Shown here one piece after another: positions 16,311 to 24,688 of a DNA stretch of 38,630 bases. The position numbers and the translations under genes were made by a program. Numbering within the stretch: the stretch's first letter is position 1; the number at the start of each line of letters is the position of its first letter. Source of the DNA: an uncultured Collinsella sp. (GTDB lineage: Bacteria; Actinomycetota; Coriobacteriia; Coriobacteriales; Coriobacteriaceae); assembly GCA_902494585.1 (NCBI GenBank), contig CABUUD010000007.1, forward strand, positions 1-38,630, read 5' to 3'. The notes beneath the pieces were generated by a model. That model did no database searches, had not been told where the DNA came from, and was given only the letters and a program-made list of their open reading frames with translations.

Positions 16311-17717
16311 ATGCGCCAAAACGGATCTAACTTAAACGGGCGCTCGGGTGCGCGTCCGACGGCGCGCCGCGATCTGGGGCAGCTGCCCAGCGGTCAGCGC
16401 AAGCGTCACCGTAAGCCCGGCGCGATGTATCTCAACCATAGCCGCGGCTTTAGCGACCGCAGCGCTCGCATCGGCAACGGCCGCACGCCCCGCCGTCCGT
16501 CTCGCCTGCCCTATGCGCTCATCGCCGTGGGTTGCGCGCTCGTGCTGTTTATCGCCGCCATCGTGGGCTATGTCAACCGCAGCGTGGATGTCGTCCTCAA
16601 CGGTCAGGAGACTGCAGTGCGCGTCGGCTCTACGCTGCAAAATCTCATCGACGACCAGGAGCTGACCGATACCTACGACGCCGGGGACTTGCTGGCCGTT
16701 GACGACAGCGTGCTTACTCGCCATGGCGGCGAAAAGCTGTCGGTAAAAGTGGACGGCAAGCGCATAAAACAGGGCAAGTGGAAAAGCCGCGAGCTTACGG
16801 GCGGCGAGAAGGTGACGGTCAAAGACGGCCGCGACACGTATGAGAAGCATGAGGTCCAGGCGACGGTTATCGAGCCCAAGCTCAAGGTCGAGGGCACGGG
16901 TGCTATCGAGTACGTCAAGACGTGGGGCATCCAAGGTCGCTCCGAGGTGTGGGTCGGCGAGCAGTCGGGTAAGACGCAGGACCGCGGCGAGGTCGTGCCC
17001 GCCACCGATTGCGTGGTCGAGTGCGCGAGCGTGGCGCCCAAGGGCAACGAAAAGTACGTGGCGCTGACGTTTGATGAGGGCCCGAGCGGAGCGACCAAGC
17101 AGATCTTGCAGGTGCTCAAGGAAAAGGGCGTCACCGCGACGTTCTTCCTGTCGGGCGATGCGGCCGAGGCCTCGCCCGCCACGGCCAAGGCGATTGTCGA
17201 TGCCGGCTGCGAGGTCGGCTCCAACAGTTACAGCGACGAATCGCTCAAGGGCAAGGATCGCGATGCGGTGCGCGAACAGGTTTCGAAGGGCACCGAGGCG
17301 ATCAAGTCCGCGACCGGAACGTCGACGATGCTTTTGCGTGCTCCCTACGCAGCCTTTGACGAGCAAAACTGGATTGATGCGATGGACCTGGTGTCTGCCG
17401 TGGTCTCGTGGAATATCGATTCGGGCGACTGGCTGCTCAACGGTGCCGACGAGCAGGTCTCGACGGTGCTCGATTCGGTGACGCCGGGCAACATTGTGTT
17501 GCTGACCGATAACGATGAATGCGCCGAGCAGACGCTCGAGGCGCTGCCGCAGATTATCGACGGGCTTATTGCCGACGGCTACAAAATCGTGACATTGAGC
17601 GATCTGGTCAAGACGGATACATCGCTGAGCAAAAAGCTCACCTCGCTGACGAAGGCCGCCATGCCCAAAAACGCCGTGTCCCCCCAGCTCGCCGAAGATG
17701 ACGACACCACAGACTAG
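16311..17717 (+). CDS. Polysaccharide deacetylase-like protein with degenerate active site
   Basis: Protein of 468 residues: a basic cytoplasmic N-terminus (1-66), one membrane segment (about 67-88), a beta-rich domain similar to DUF348/YabE units (about 90-185), and a NodB-type domain (about 248-440). The fold motifs are recognisable but key residues are changed. TFDDGP is TFDEGP (E256 for the metal-binding Asp). The two metal-binding histidines of HTxxH are N305 and D309. The LxH histidine is T399. RAPY (343-346) and DSGDW (370-374) remain. It is therefore probably not an active deacetylase and may bind peptidoglycan or another glycan outside the cell. GGGAGG precedes the ATG closely. The stop codon overlaps a 27-bp repeat. 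Confidence 0.85.
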   Translation: MRQNGSNLNGRSGARPTARRDLGQLPSGQRKRHRKPGAMYLNHSRGFSDRSARIGNGRTPRRPSRLPYALIAVGCALVLFIAAIVGYVNRSVDVVLNGQETAVRVGSTLQNLIDDQELTDTYDAGDLLAVDDSVLTRHGGEKLSVKVDGKRIKQGKWKSRELTGGEKVTVKDGRDTYEKHEVQATVIEPKLKVEGTGAIEYVKTWGIQGRSEVWVGEQSGKTQDRGEVVPATDCVVECASVAPKGNEKYVALTFDEGPSGATKQILQVLKEKGVTATFFLSGDAAEASPATAKAIVDAGCEVGSNSYSDESLKGKDRDAVREQVSKGTEAIKSATGTSTMLLRAPYAAFDEQNWIDAMDLVSAVVSWNIDSGDWLLNGADEQVSTVLDSVTPGNIVLLTDNDECAEQTLEALPQIIDGLIADGYKIVTLSDLVKTDTSLSKKLTSLTKAAMPKNAVSPQLAEDDDTTD

Positions 17718-17742
17718 TCATGTAAGAACGTCCCCAATGACT
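17716..17742. repeat. 27-bp palindromic repeat, copy overlapping a stop codon
   Basis: AGTCAT at the left end and ATGACT at the right end are inverted; GTCCCC lies in the centre. It matches 5637-5663 at 24 of 27 positions and begins within the TAG of the deacetylase-like gene (17715-17717). Confidence 0.7.
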
Positions 17743-17818
17743 ATGTCACGGTTGCGTCAGCGTTTGGTATGCCTGCGATGTTTGGAGCATAAATTTGGCG
17801 CCACGGCGCGATGCTGAT

Positions 17819-17826
17819 GCTATAGT
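17819..17826 (+). promoter_or_regulatory. Extended -10 promoter of the Mg2+ module
   Basis: TGC-TATAGT (TATAGT at 17821-17826, TG two bases ahead) is a good extended -10. No strong -35 is visible at the right spacing. Transcription from about 17833 would give a leader of about 205 nt before the GTG at 18038. Confidence 0.5.
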
Positions 17827-17832
17827 TACTGC

Positions 17833-18037
17833 GGATAACAAGGGTCAAGAGAAAGGTTGCAGGTGAAATCCAAACCTCGACCATACAGTTGATGACCCCA
17901 TGCAGGTGCTTCTTGCGCATGTACGGGGTGTGAGCGCCGAGCGGCGTGCCGCCCGCGCATGCGTATACATATCTAAAAGTCCACGGACGGCGTGCCGGCA
18001 TGGCCGCAGTTCGAAGGGATAATGATGGGGAGCACCA
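17833..18037 (+). promoter_or_regulatory. Long structured 5' leader upstream of the Mg2+ module
   Basis: About 205 nt without a convincing reading frame. The clearest element is a hairpin beginning CCCCATGCAGGTGC (from about 17897) and closing with GCGCATGTACGGGG, pairing at 12 of 14 positions around a TTCTT loop. GC-rich inverted blocks (CGGCG/GCCGCC, GCCGGC) follow. The region ends with GGGGAG (18027-18032), the ribosome-binding site 5 nt before the GTG start. I could not match it to the known M-box or other named riboswitch consensus. A Mg2+-responsive leader is plausible from the genes downstream only. The rest of 17743-17820 shows nothing recognisable. Confidence 0.4.
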
Positions 18038-19882
18038 GTGAATTATCTGAGTGAGATGCTCAAACTGCCGGTCTTGGACGTCGATGGCGAAAAGCTCGGC
18101 GTTGTGAATGATTTTGGCATTGCTACCGGCGAAGTTTTTCCGCACGTGACGTCGCTCGCGTTCCGCGGACCCGGCAAGACGCCGTTTATGATCAGCTGGC
18201 GCAAATGGGTCGACCGTATCGACGAGACGGGCGTACACCTTAAGTCGCCGGCCACCGAAATCCGTTTTTCGTACCTGCAGCCGACCGAACTTTTGCTCGC
18301 GCGCGACGTGCTCAACAAGCAGATTGTCGACACGCAGGGCATGAAGGTCGTGCGCGTCAACGACATCAAGTTTTCCATGTCGGGCGAAAATCAGCTGCGT
18401 CTGCTGGGTGCCGAAGTTGGCGCCCGTGGTCTGCTGCGCGCGATCAGCCCCGCCCTCGAGCATGTCGTCGAGAGCTTTATGAAGCACCTGGGCAAACCGC
18501 TCGGCGAGGACATCATCGCCTGGTCCTACATGGACCTGCTCGACCGTTCGACTAAGAACATCCAGCTTTCGGTGTCGCACAAGACGCTCGGCGAGCTGCA
18601 CCCTGCTGACATCGCCGACATTATCGAGCAGCTCGACCCGCGCCTGCGTGCGCAGGTGTTCGCGCAGCTCGACACCGCCCAGGCCGCCGAGGCCATCTCG
18701 GAGTTCGATGACGACGAACTTATGACCGAGATGCTCGAGGGCCTGTCCGACACCGATGCATCGTCGATGCTGGCCATGATGGACCCGGACGACGCCGCTG
18801 ACCTGATCGACGAACTCGATTACGAGAAGGCCGAGAAGCTTCTGCGCCTGATGGGCGTTCAGGAGGAGAAGGCGATTCGTAACCTGTTGGGCTATGAGGA
18901 CAACACTGCCGGTCGCATCATGACCTCGGAGTTTGTCTCCCTGCCCGCCACGGCAACGGTCGGTGACGCCATCGAGGCGATCCGCAAGCTCGACGAGGAC
19001 TTCGAGAGCGTCTACTACGTCTATACCGAGGACCCGAGCGGTATGCTCACCGGCGTGCTCTCGCTGCGCACGCTCATCGTGGCCGACCGCGACGCCACGC
19101 TGGGCCAGCTGGCCTATCGCGACCTGGTTTATGTGTCGCCCGACGATGACCAGGAAGACGTAACGGACGAGATGACCAAGTACGACCTGGTCGCCATCCC
19201 CGTTTGCGACGAGAACCGTCACATCTTGGGTATCGTGACCTTTGACGACGCCATGGACGTTATCGCCGAGGAACACCAGGAGGACCTGCAGATCGCAGGT
19301 GTCGGCTCGGGCGACAGCGCGTCCGACGACTCGACGAATGTGCTCAGCTGGTTTGTGCATCGCCAGTACTGGGTTGTCGTGTGGGGCATTGCCTCGTGCA
19401 TCATGGCAACAGCGCTGGGGACGGCGCTGGGCTCCGCGCATCTGGTGGTGTTCCCCATGTGCGCCATGCCGCTCGTGCTGCTGGCTGCCTCGCGTATGGT
19501 GTCGTTCGTCAAGAACTACTTCCTGGAGTACGACGGCCATGACGATGAGCCCAAGCCGTATCTGGGATTTTTCTTCCAGAGTACGGGCATGGGCTTGATT
19601 CTGTCGCTCGTGACCTACCTGTGCGCCCAGCTGGTGCGCACCGCCGCATTCCCCGACGCGCCCATGTTTGAGGAGCAGCTCTTTACCGGCTGCTTTAACA
19701 TCGCGGCCATCGTCTGTCTGGTCGGCAACATGAGCGCCGTGATTTACCTGATGGTGCTGTTCTGGCGTGACGAGCACGACCTCAATACGTCGGGTACCGC
19801 CATGAACGTCATTGCCGTCATGATCTCATGCGTGGCGTACTGCATCGCCGCGGTGCTGCTCACCATGTCGGTCATGGGTTAG
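18038..19882 (+). CDS. PRC-MgtE_N-CBS membrane protein, MgtE-like without pore motif
   Basis: Protein of 614 residues. N-terminal PRC-barrel-like region (about 1-155), MgtE_N helical domain (187-290, LGELHPADIADIIEQLDP), a CBS pair (292-415, starting TAGRIMTSEFVSLP), then about five membrane helices (437-614). The cytosolic part is that of MgtE Mg2+ channels, where the N and CBS domains bind Mg2+ and gate the pore. The membrane part lacks the glycine/asparagine-rich selectivity motif (GGNxGxQS type) expected in MgtE, so it may not be a channel. It starts with GTG. The next gene, an NRAMP-related transporter, begins 8 nt after the stop. I infer a Mg2+-sensing partner of that transporter. Confidence 0.75.
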   Translation: MNYLSEMLKLPVLDVDGEKLGVVNDFGIATGEVFPHVTSLAFRGPGKTPFMISWRKWVDRIDETGVHLKSPATEIRFSYLQPTELLLARDVLNKQIVDTQGMKVVRVNDIKFSMSGENQLRLLGAEVGARGLLRAISPALEHVVESFMKHLGKPLGEDIIAWSYMDLLDRSTKNIQLSVSHKTLGELHPADIADIIEQLDPRLRAQVFAQLDTAQAAEAISEFDDDELMTEMLEGLSDTDASSMLAMMDPDDAADLIDELDYEKAEKLLRLMGVQEEKAIRNLLGYEDNTAGRIMTSEFVSLPATATVGDAIEAIRKLDEDFESVYYVYTEDPSGMLTGVLSLRTLIVADRDATLGQLAYRDLVYVSPDDDQEDVTDEMTKYDLVAIPVCDENRHILGIVTFDDAMDVIAEEHQEDLQIAGVGSGDSASDDSTNVLSWFVHRQYWVVVWGIASCIMATALGTALGSAHLVVFPMCAMPLVLLAASRMVSFVKNYFLEYDGHDDEPKPYLGFFFQSTGMGLILSLVTYLCAQLVRTAAFPDAPMFEEQLFTGCFNIAAIVCLVGNMSAVIYLMVLFWRDEHDLNTSGTAMNVIAVMISCVAYCIAAVLLTMSVMG

Positions 19883-19890
19883 GTGGTCGC

Positions 19891-21153
19891 GTGCAAAACA
19901 CGAAGCAAAAGGCGAGCACCAAGCAAAAGCTGACCATCGCGGCCATCTTTGGCGCCATGGGCCCTGGCCTTCTGGCGGCGCTTTCGGGCAATGACGCCGG
20001 CGGCATCGCCACGTATTCCAGTGCCGGTGCCAGCTATGGCTACAAGATGCTGTGGATGCTTCCCGTCATGACCGTGCTGCTCATCGTGACGCAGGAGACT
20101 GCGGCGCGCTGCGGCTGCGTGACGGGCAAGGGCTTGGCGTCGCTCATCCGCGAGCGCTTTGGCGTGCGCAGGAGCGTGCTGGCCATGGCGGCGCTGCTGA
20201 TCGCCAACACGGCCGTGACCATTTCGGAGTTTGCGGGTATCGCGAGCGGTCTTGCCCTCTTTGGCGTGCCGGCGAGCATCTCGGTGCCGCTCGTGGCGCT
20301 GCTGGTTTGGATGCTTACCATGTCGGGCAGCTTCCAGCGCATCGAGAAGATTCTGCTGCTGGTGAGCTGCGTGTTTGTGACCTACATCGTCGCTGCATTT
20401 ATGGCTGGTCCCAGCTGGGGCGAGGTGGCGGTCGACCTGGTTGTGCCCAACATCCAAAACGACCCCAGCTACGTGTCGCTTGTGGTCGCAACGATCGGCA
20501 CCACCATCGCGCCGTGGATGATCTTCTTGGCGCAGAACAACGTGGTCGATAAGAATGCGGGTGAGGACGATATCGTGCTGCAGCGCATTGATACCGTGAG
20601 CGGCTCGATCGCCGCCGATGTCATTGCCGGCTTTATTATCATAACGACCGGTACGGTGTTGTTCCCCGCGGGCATTCAGATCAGCGACGCTGCCGACGCC
20701 GCCCGCGCGTTGGAGCCCATCGCGGGCCAGTGGTCCACGGTGCTGTTTGCCTCGGGCCTGGTCGCAGCGAGCTTTTTGGCTGCCTGCGTGCTGCCGGGCG
20801 TTACGTCGAGTGCCATCTGCGAGGCTTTTGGTTGGGAGCGCGGCGCCGATCGCAGCTGGGACGAGGCCCCGGTCTATCGCGGCATTATTACGGCCATCAT
20901 TGGCATCTCTGCCATGCTGGTGCTCATGCCCGGCGTCGACCTGTTCCAGATTATGATGACCTCGCAGGTCATCAACGGCGTGCTGTTGCCTGTGGTTCTG
21001 GTGTTCCAGGTGGTTATTGCCGCCGATCGACACATTATGGGCGCTAACCGCAACGGCCGCGTGTGGAATGTGCTCACGTGGGCGACTATCGGTGTGATTA
21101 CGGTGCTGACGGTCGTCATGTTTGTCCTGCAAGCGATGGGCTACAGCGCGTAG
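19891..21153 (+). CDS. NRAMP-related magnesium transporter (NRMT-like)
   Basis: Integral membrane protein of 420 residues with the SLC11/NRAMP fold, about 11 helices. In the metal site of helix 1 the canonical DPGN is DAGG (D35-G38): the aspartate is kept and the asparagine is glycine. In helix 6 the canonical MPH is APW (207-209): the transition-metal-selecting methionine is alanine. These are the replacements described for NRAMP-related Mg2+ transporters, including one studied from Eggerthella lenta, a fellow Coriobacteriia. Mg2+ (and Mn2+) uptake is thus more likely than iron transport. GTG start at 19891 with AGGTGG (19881-19886) 4 nt upstream; it follows the MgtE-like gene by 8 nt. Confidence 0.85.
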   Translation: MQNTKQKASTKQKLTIAAIFGAMGPGLLAALSGNDAGGIATYSSAGASYGYKMLWMLPVMTVLLIVTQETAARCGCVTGKGLASLIRERFGVRRSVLAMAALLIANTAVTISEFAGIASGLALFGVPASISVPLVALLVWMLTMSGSFQRIEKILLLVSCVFVTYIVAAFMAGPSWGEVAVDLVVPNIQNDPSYVSLVVATIGTTIAPWMIFLAQNNVVDKNAGEDDIVLQRIDTVSGSIAADVIAGFIIITTGTVLFPAGIQISDAADAARALEPIAGQWSTVLFASGLVAASFLAACVLPGVTSSAICEAFGWERGADRSWDEAPVYRGIITAIIGISAMLVLMPGVDLFQIMMTSQVINGVLLPVVLVFQVVIAADRHIMGANRNGRVWNVLTWATIGVITVLTVVMFVLQAMGYSA

Positions 21154-21171
21154 CGCCTACTTTTGCTTCCG

Positions 21172-21206
21172 AACAGGCCGCAGCGATGGGCTGCGGCCTG
21201 TTTTTT
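21172..21206 (+). terminator. Intrinsic terminator of the Mg2+ module
   Basis: CAGGCCGCAGC and GCTGCGGCCTG form an 11-bp stem with a short loop, followed by six T residues. It lies 19 nt after the transporter stop codon. Confidence 0.9.
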
Positions 21207-21285
21207 GCCCACGGCCTCTCGGAGTCGGCTCGAAAAGAGCGATTTTGGGTTGTTTGCTGCGGGTAGAAGCAGATTTGGCTGCGCG

Positions 21286-23502
21286 TTACTTGTCGGTGCC
21301 TAGCTTGTGCGGTTTGTAGGCGAGGGCGCTGACGAGTGCATCGGCAGCGGATTTGACAGCCGCCGGCTGCGGATCGTTATCGTGATCCTCGGGATGCACG
21401 GGCAGGTCCTTCTTGACGGCATCGTGGATGAGCTTAAGGTACTCGGTCACACCCGTGTTCGAGAGGTGCGTGCCATCGCCGTCGAACAGATCATTGCGGT
21501 TGGCACTATATCCGTACCAGTCGATAACGCGAACGTTTTTGTAGCGCGTGGCGGCGTTGGCGATGGCCTGGTTCGTGGACCCGACCCACGGCTGCGGGCT
21601 ACGCGTGTTTACAAATACGACAATACGCTGCTCGCCGGCGTCGGCCATGATCGCATCGACCTGGGCGTCCGTTACCAAACCGTTGGTGCCCAGGGCAAAG
21701 ACCACGATCTTGCCGGCAAGGTTCTGCTGGATATAGCCCTCAAATGTCGCGCGGCCCGCATCAAACTGGCGACCCTTTTCGGCATCGATATGGCTGTGCG
21801 GGAACACACCGTCAAAGGAATCAACGGCGCGCAGCGACACGGAGTCACCGATCATCAACAGGTCGTAGGAGCCATCGGGGAAGCCGTCGTTGTCCTTGTC
21901 GGTGTCGTCGGCCGCCTGCTGGTCGGTGGGCGCGGTGTTTTTGGCTTCCTTGTTCAGAACTTCTGCGCCCTCGCCGCTCAGTGCAGACGTTTCGGGCACA
22001 AAGATCAGGCCGCCCAGTGCAACGACCAACACGACAGTGCAGGCTGCGCAGACAGGGACGTGCGCGCGTGCCCAGTTGGCGGGCGTGGTGGTGCCATCGC
22101 GGAATTCGGCGACAGTGCGGCCGAAGGCGCCCTTCCTAAACGGCGTTTCGATAAAGCGATAGGAGCACTCGGCTACGGCGACCACTACAAGTACCTGCAA
22201 GATGTACTGCCACCAGGGCGTATCGCTGATGTTAGCGACCGGGTTCATAAGCAGCAGCAGTGGATAGTGCCACAGATAGATACTGTACGAGCGCTTGCCA
22301 ACCCACACGAGCGGCTCGGCGGACAGCGCGCGGGCAACCATTCCCTGGGGCTGCACGCAGGCCGCGATGACCATGAGCGTGAGGATGGAGCATAACAGCG
22401 TGCCGCCGCGATACTGAAACGCGGTGTAGCCGTTGGTGAGCGCGACCATGGCGGCAAGGCCAACCATACCCACGACGCCCAACACATCGATGGATGCGGG
22501 CGAGGACCAAAAGCGCACGAGGGCGCTCGGCTGTGCCGGGGTGGTATCGGCTGATTCGTCGACCTTCTTGCCAGGCTTGTCCTCGGCGTTCTTGCCATGC
22601 TTGGCGGCGCCAGCCAGGCGATTGAGTCCCAAACGATGAGCGAGACGCACCGGCGCCAGGTCGCGATCGGGGATAAAGGCCATCCAGGCACCCAGCAGCA
22701 GCGAGAACACGCGGGTGTCGGTGCCGTAGTACACGCGGCTGGGGTCGGCGGCAGGGTTGTAAAGCACCATCATGGCGAGGGCGGATGCCGCGGCAAGGCC
22801 CAGAACCACGCGGCGCGTGTTGGGCTTGCTCACATGCATGGATACCATGGCAAACAGCAGTGGCGGCCAAATCAGGTAGAACTGTTCCTCGATGGCAAGC
22901 GACCAAAAGTGCGTGAGCGGCGAGGGGTCGCCCAGAGCATTGAAGTACGAGACGTTTTGGGCAATCTGCCACCAGTTGTTGAAGAACAACAGCGACGGCA
23001 GGATGTCGGGGCGCATCTTGGTGAGCATCACGTGGTTAAAGATGGTGCACAGCGCGCAGGTCACGAACACTACCGTTACCACGGCGGGGACCAGGCGACG
23101 GATGCGGCGAATCCAGAAGCTCTTAAGGTCGATGCGGCCGGTCTTAGCGACTTCGTTGAGCAGCAAGCGCGTGATCAGATAGCCCGAAAGCACAAAGAAG
23201 ATCGTGACGCCGAGCAGGCCGCCCTGAGCCCACGTGAGGTTGAGGTGATAGAGCACCACTGCGACGACGGCAAGCGTGCGCAGGCCGTCGAGGGCGGGGA
23301 TATAGCGAGATTTGGGGTGCGTGGGCGCCTGTTCTTTTGCGGCGCTGTTGGTGCGGTCACCCTTGTTGGCGGGCACGCGATGAGAGTCTGCGGCGCGGCG
23401 CGGCTCGGTGGCTTGTCGGTTAGCGCACGAACGTTCGTGCGGCGCTCGTTGATCGCTCGCGTGGCGTGAGCTGCGTGAGCTCGATCGCGGGAATTGTTCC
23501 AT
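21286..23502 (-). CDS. Acyltransferase-3 / SGNH fusion (OatA-like O-acetyltransferase)
   Basis: Protein of 738 residues. A polar N-terminus of about 65 residues precedes an acyltransferase-3 membrane domain (about 66-440, roughly ten helices) with YIPALDGLRTLAV, a histidine in VLYH, and FFVLSGYLI. A flexible linker (about 480-540) leads to an extracellular SGNH hydrolase-like domain with GDS (block I), ALGTNG and DGTHLSNTG (Asp-His pair). Proteins of this plan move acetyl groups from the cytosol onto cell-wall glycans, for example OatA on peptidoglycan. An insert of charged residues with TTPAQPS (about 300-320) lies between helices. The start has only a weak GGATG-type ribosome-binding site. 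Confidence 0.9.
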   Translation of the reverse strand: MEQFPRSSSRSSRHASDQRAPHERSCANRQATEPRRAADSHRVPANKGDRTNSAAKEQAPTHPKSRYIPALDGLRTLAVVAVVLYHLNLTWAQGGLLGVTIFFVLSGYLITRLLLNEVAKTGRIDLKSFWIRRIRRLVPAVVTVVFVTCALCTIFNHVMLTKMRPDILPSLLFFNNWWQIAQNVSYFNALGDPSPLTHFWSLAIEEQFYLIWPPLLFAMVSMHVSKPNTRRVVLGLAAASALAMMVLYNPAADPSRVYYGTDTRVFSLLLGAWMAFIPDRDLAPVRLAHRLGLNRLAGAAKHGKNAEDKPGKKVDESADTTPAQPSALVRFWSSPASIDVLGVVGMVGLAAMVALTNGYTAFQYRGGTLLCSILTLMVIAACVQPQGMVARALSAEPLVWVGKRSYSIYLWHYPLLLLMNPVANISDTPWWQYILQVLVVVAVAECSYRFIETPFRKGAFGRTVAEFRDGTTTPANWARAHVPVCAACTVVLVVALGGLIFVPETSALSGEGAEVLNKEAKNTAPTDQQAADDTDKDNDGFPDGSYDLLMIGDSVSLRAVDSFDGVFPHSHIDAEKGRQFDAGRATFEGYIQQNLAGKIVVFALGTNGLVTDAQVDAIMADAGEQRIVVFVNTRSPQPWVGSTNQAIANAATRYKNVRVIDWYGYSANRNDLFDGDGTHLSNTGVTEYLKLIHDAVKKDLPVHPEDHDNDPQPAAVKSAADALVSALAYKPHKLGTDK

Positions 23503-23541
23503 AAAACTTCATCCAATGACGAGAATATTCAGCACGCCTTC

Positions 23542-23547
23542 ATTGTA
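23542..23547 (-). promoter_or_regulatory. -10 box candidate of the acyltransferase gene
   Basis: TACAAT on the minus strand, about 40 nt before the ATG at 23502. No clear -35 is visible. Confidence 0.35.
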
Positions 23548-23595
23548 GCCGCCTGCTCCTGTGAATGCTTGCTGCCGGTGCAAGCTCAAGCGCGC

Positions 23596-23625
23596 GTTCA
23601 CATCAAAGTGAACTAAAGTTATAGA
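23596..23625 (+). promoter_or_regulatory. Promoter with embedded operator, nucleoside operon
   Basis: TTCACA (23597-23602) and TATAGA (23620-23625) are separated by 17 nt. A perfect inverted repeat GTTCAC-N6-GTGAAC (23596-23613) covers the -35 box and part of the spacer, as expected for a repressor site. Confidence 0.6.
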
Positions 23626-23688
23626 GGCGCGAGAGCGCACGATTGACGGCCAACAGCGGGTGCAGAGCTCGCGGACGAGGAGGTTCCC

Positions 23689-24684
23689 ATGGCAGATTGC
23701 GGCATCGTTGCGGTGTTCGGCAGCATGAACATGGACCTTTCGGTGGCGTGCGAGCGCATGCCGCGTGCGGGCGAGACCGTCGGCGGCAGCGGGTTTATCA
23801 CCAATGCCGGCGGCAAAGGTGCCAACCAGGCCGTAGCCGCCGCGCGCATGGGCGCGCGCACGCACATGATCGGCGCGGTCGGTCGCGACGCGTTCGGCGC
23901 GTCGCTCGTGGCGGGGCTCCAAGACGCCGGCGTGGACTGTGACTTTGTGGCGCGTCGCGATGATGTGGAGACGGGAACGGCGACCATCATTCGCTGTGAG
24001 GGCGACAACCGCATCGTGCTGTCGCCGGGCGCCAATCATGCGCTTGCGGGCGAGGACGTTGCTCGCGCGCTGAGACGTCTGGTGGCCGATGAGCTCGACG
24101 GCGACGCCAGCGAGATTGCCCCGGCTGCCGGAAGCGTCTTTATCGCCCAGGGCGAATGTGACCTTGCGGCGACTGCCGAGGCGCTTGTTTGCGCTCACGA
24201 GCTGGGGTTCTATACGGTCTTTAATCCAGCGCCTGCCTGTGAGTTGCCTGCGGAGGTCTGGTCTGCAGTCGACCTGGTCTGCCCCAACGAGACTGAGTGC
24301 CAGGTGCTGACGGGCATCTTGCCCGCGGATGATGCGAGCTGCGTCGCGGCGCTCAATGCCCTGCTCGCCAAGGGTGCCGGAGCTGCGGTCATCACGTTGG
24401 GTGGCGCCGGCTCGGTTACGCTTGGCGATGACGGCGAGCCGCTGCGCATGCCGGCGCTGTCGAGCGCGGTGGTCGATACGACGGCCGCGGGCGATACGTT
24501 TATCGGTGCGCTTGCTGCAGCTCGTCTGGAGGGCCTGCCGCTCTTTGAGTGCATGGCGGCGGGCGCACGCGCCTCGGCGGTGGCGGTGTCGCGCTTGGGC
24601 GCGCAACAGTCGATTCCCACGCGTGCCGAAGTTGAGCGCGTGTTTGATTTAGACGATTTAGTACAAGGCGGGGAAGCGGAGTAG
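23689..24684 (+). CDS. rbsK: Ribokinase (PfkB family)
   Basis: Sugar kinase of 331 residues that phosphorylates ribose at O5 with ATP. Sugar-binding motif GSMNMDL near the N-terminus, GGKGANQAVAAARMG (PfkB signature 1) and the C-terminal DTTAAGDTFIGA (signature 2, with catalytic Asp in AAGD) are intact. It is preceded by GAGGAGG (23677-23683) 5 nt from the ATG. The next gene, a nucleoside hydrolase, starts 4 nt after the stop: it frees ribose from nucleosides and this enzyme captures it as ribose-5-phosphate. Other pentose or deoxyribose specificities cannot be excluded from sequence. Confidence 0.9.
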   Translation: MADCGIVAVFGSMNMDLSVACERMPRAGETVGGSGFITNAGGKGANQAVAAARMGARTHMIGAVGRDAFGASLVAGLQDAGVDCDFVARRDDVETGTATIIRCEGDNRIVLSPGANHALAGEDVARALRRLVADELDGDASEIAPAAGSVFIAQGECDLAATAEALVCAHELGFYTVFNPAPACELPAEVWSAVDLVCPNETECQVLTGILPADDASCVAALNALLAKGAGAAVITLGGAGSVTLGDDGEPLRMPALSSAVVDTTAAGDTFIGALAAARLEGLPLFECMAAGARASAVAVSRLGAQQSIPTRAEVERVFDLDDLVQGGEAE

Positions 24685-24688
24685 AACA

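Noticed and set aside
17833..18037. M-box (ykoK) Mg2+ riboswitch
   Set aside because: The conserved core segments of the M-box could not be placed on this leader by eye. It is kept only as an unclassified leader.
19891..21153. Mn2+/Fe2+ transporter MntH
   Set aside because: The metal-site Asn and Met of NRAMP proteins are replaced by Gly and Ala, which points to Mg2+-type relatives.
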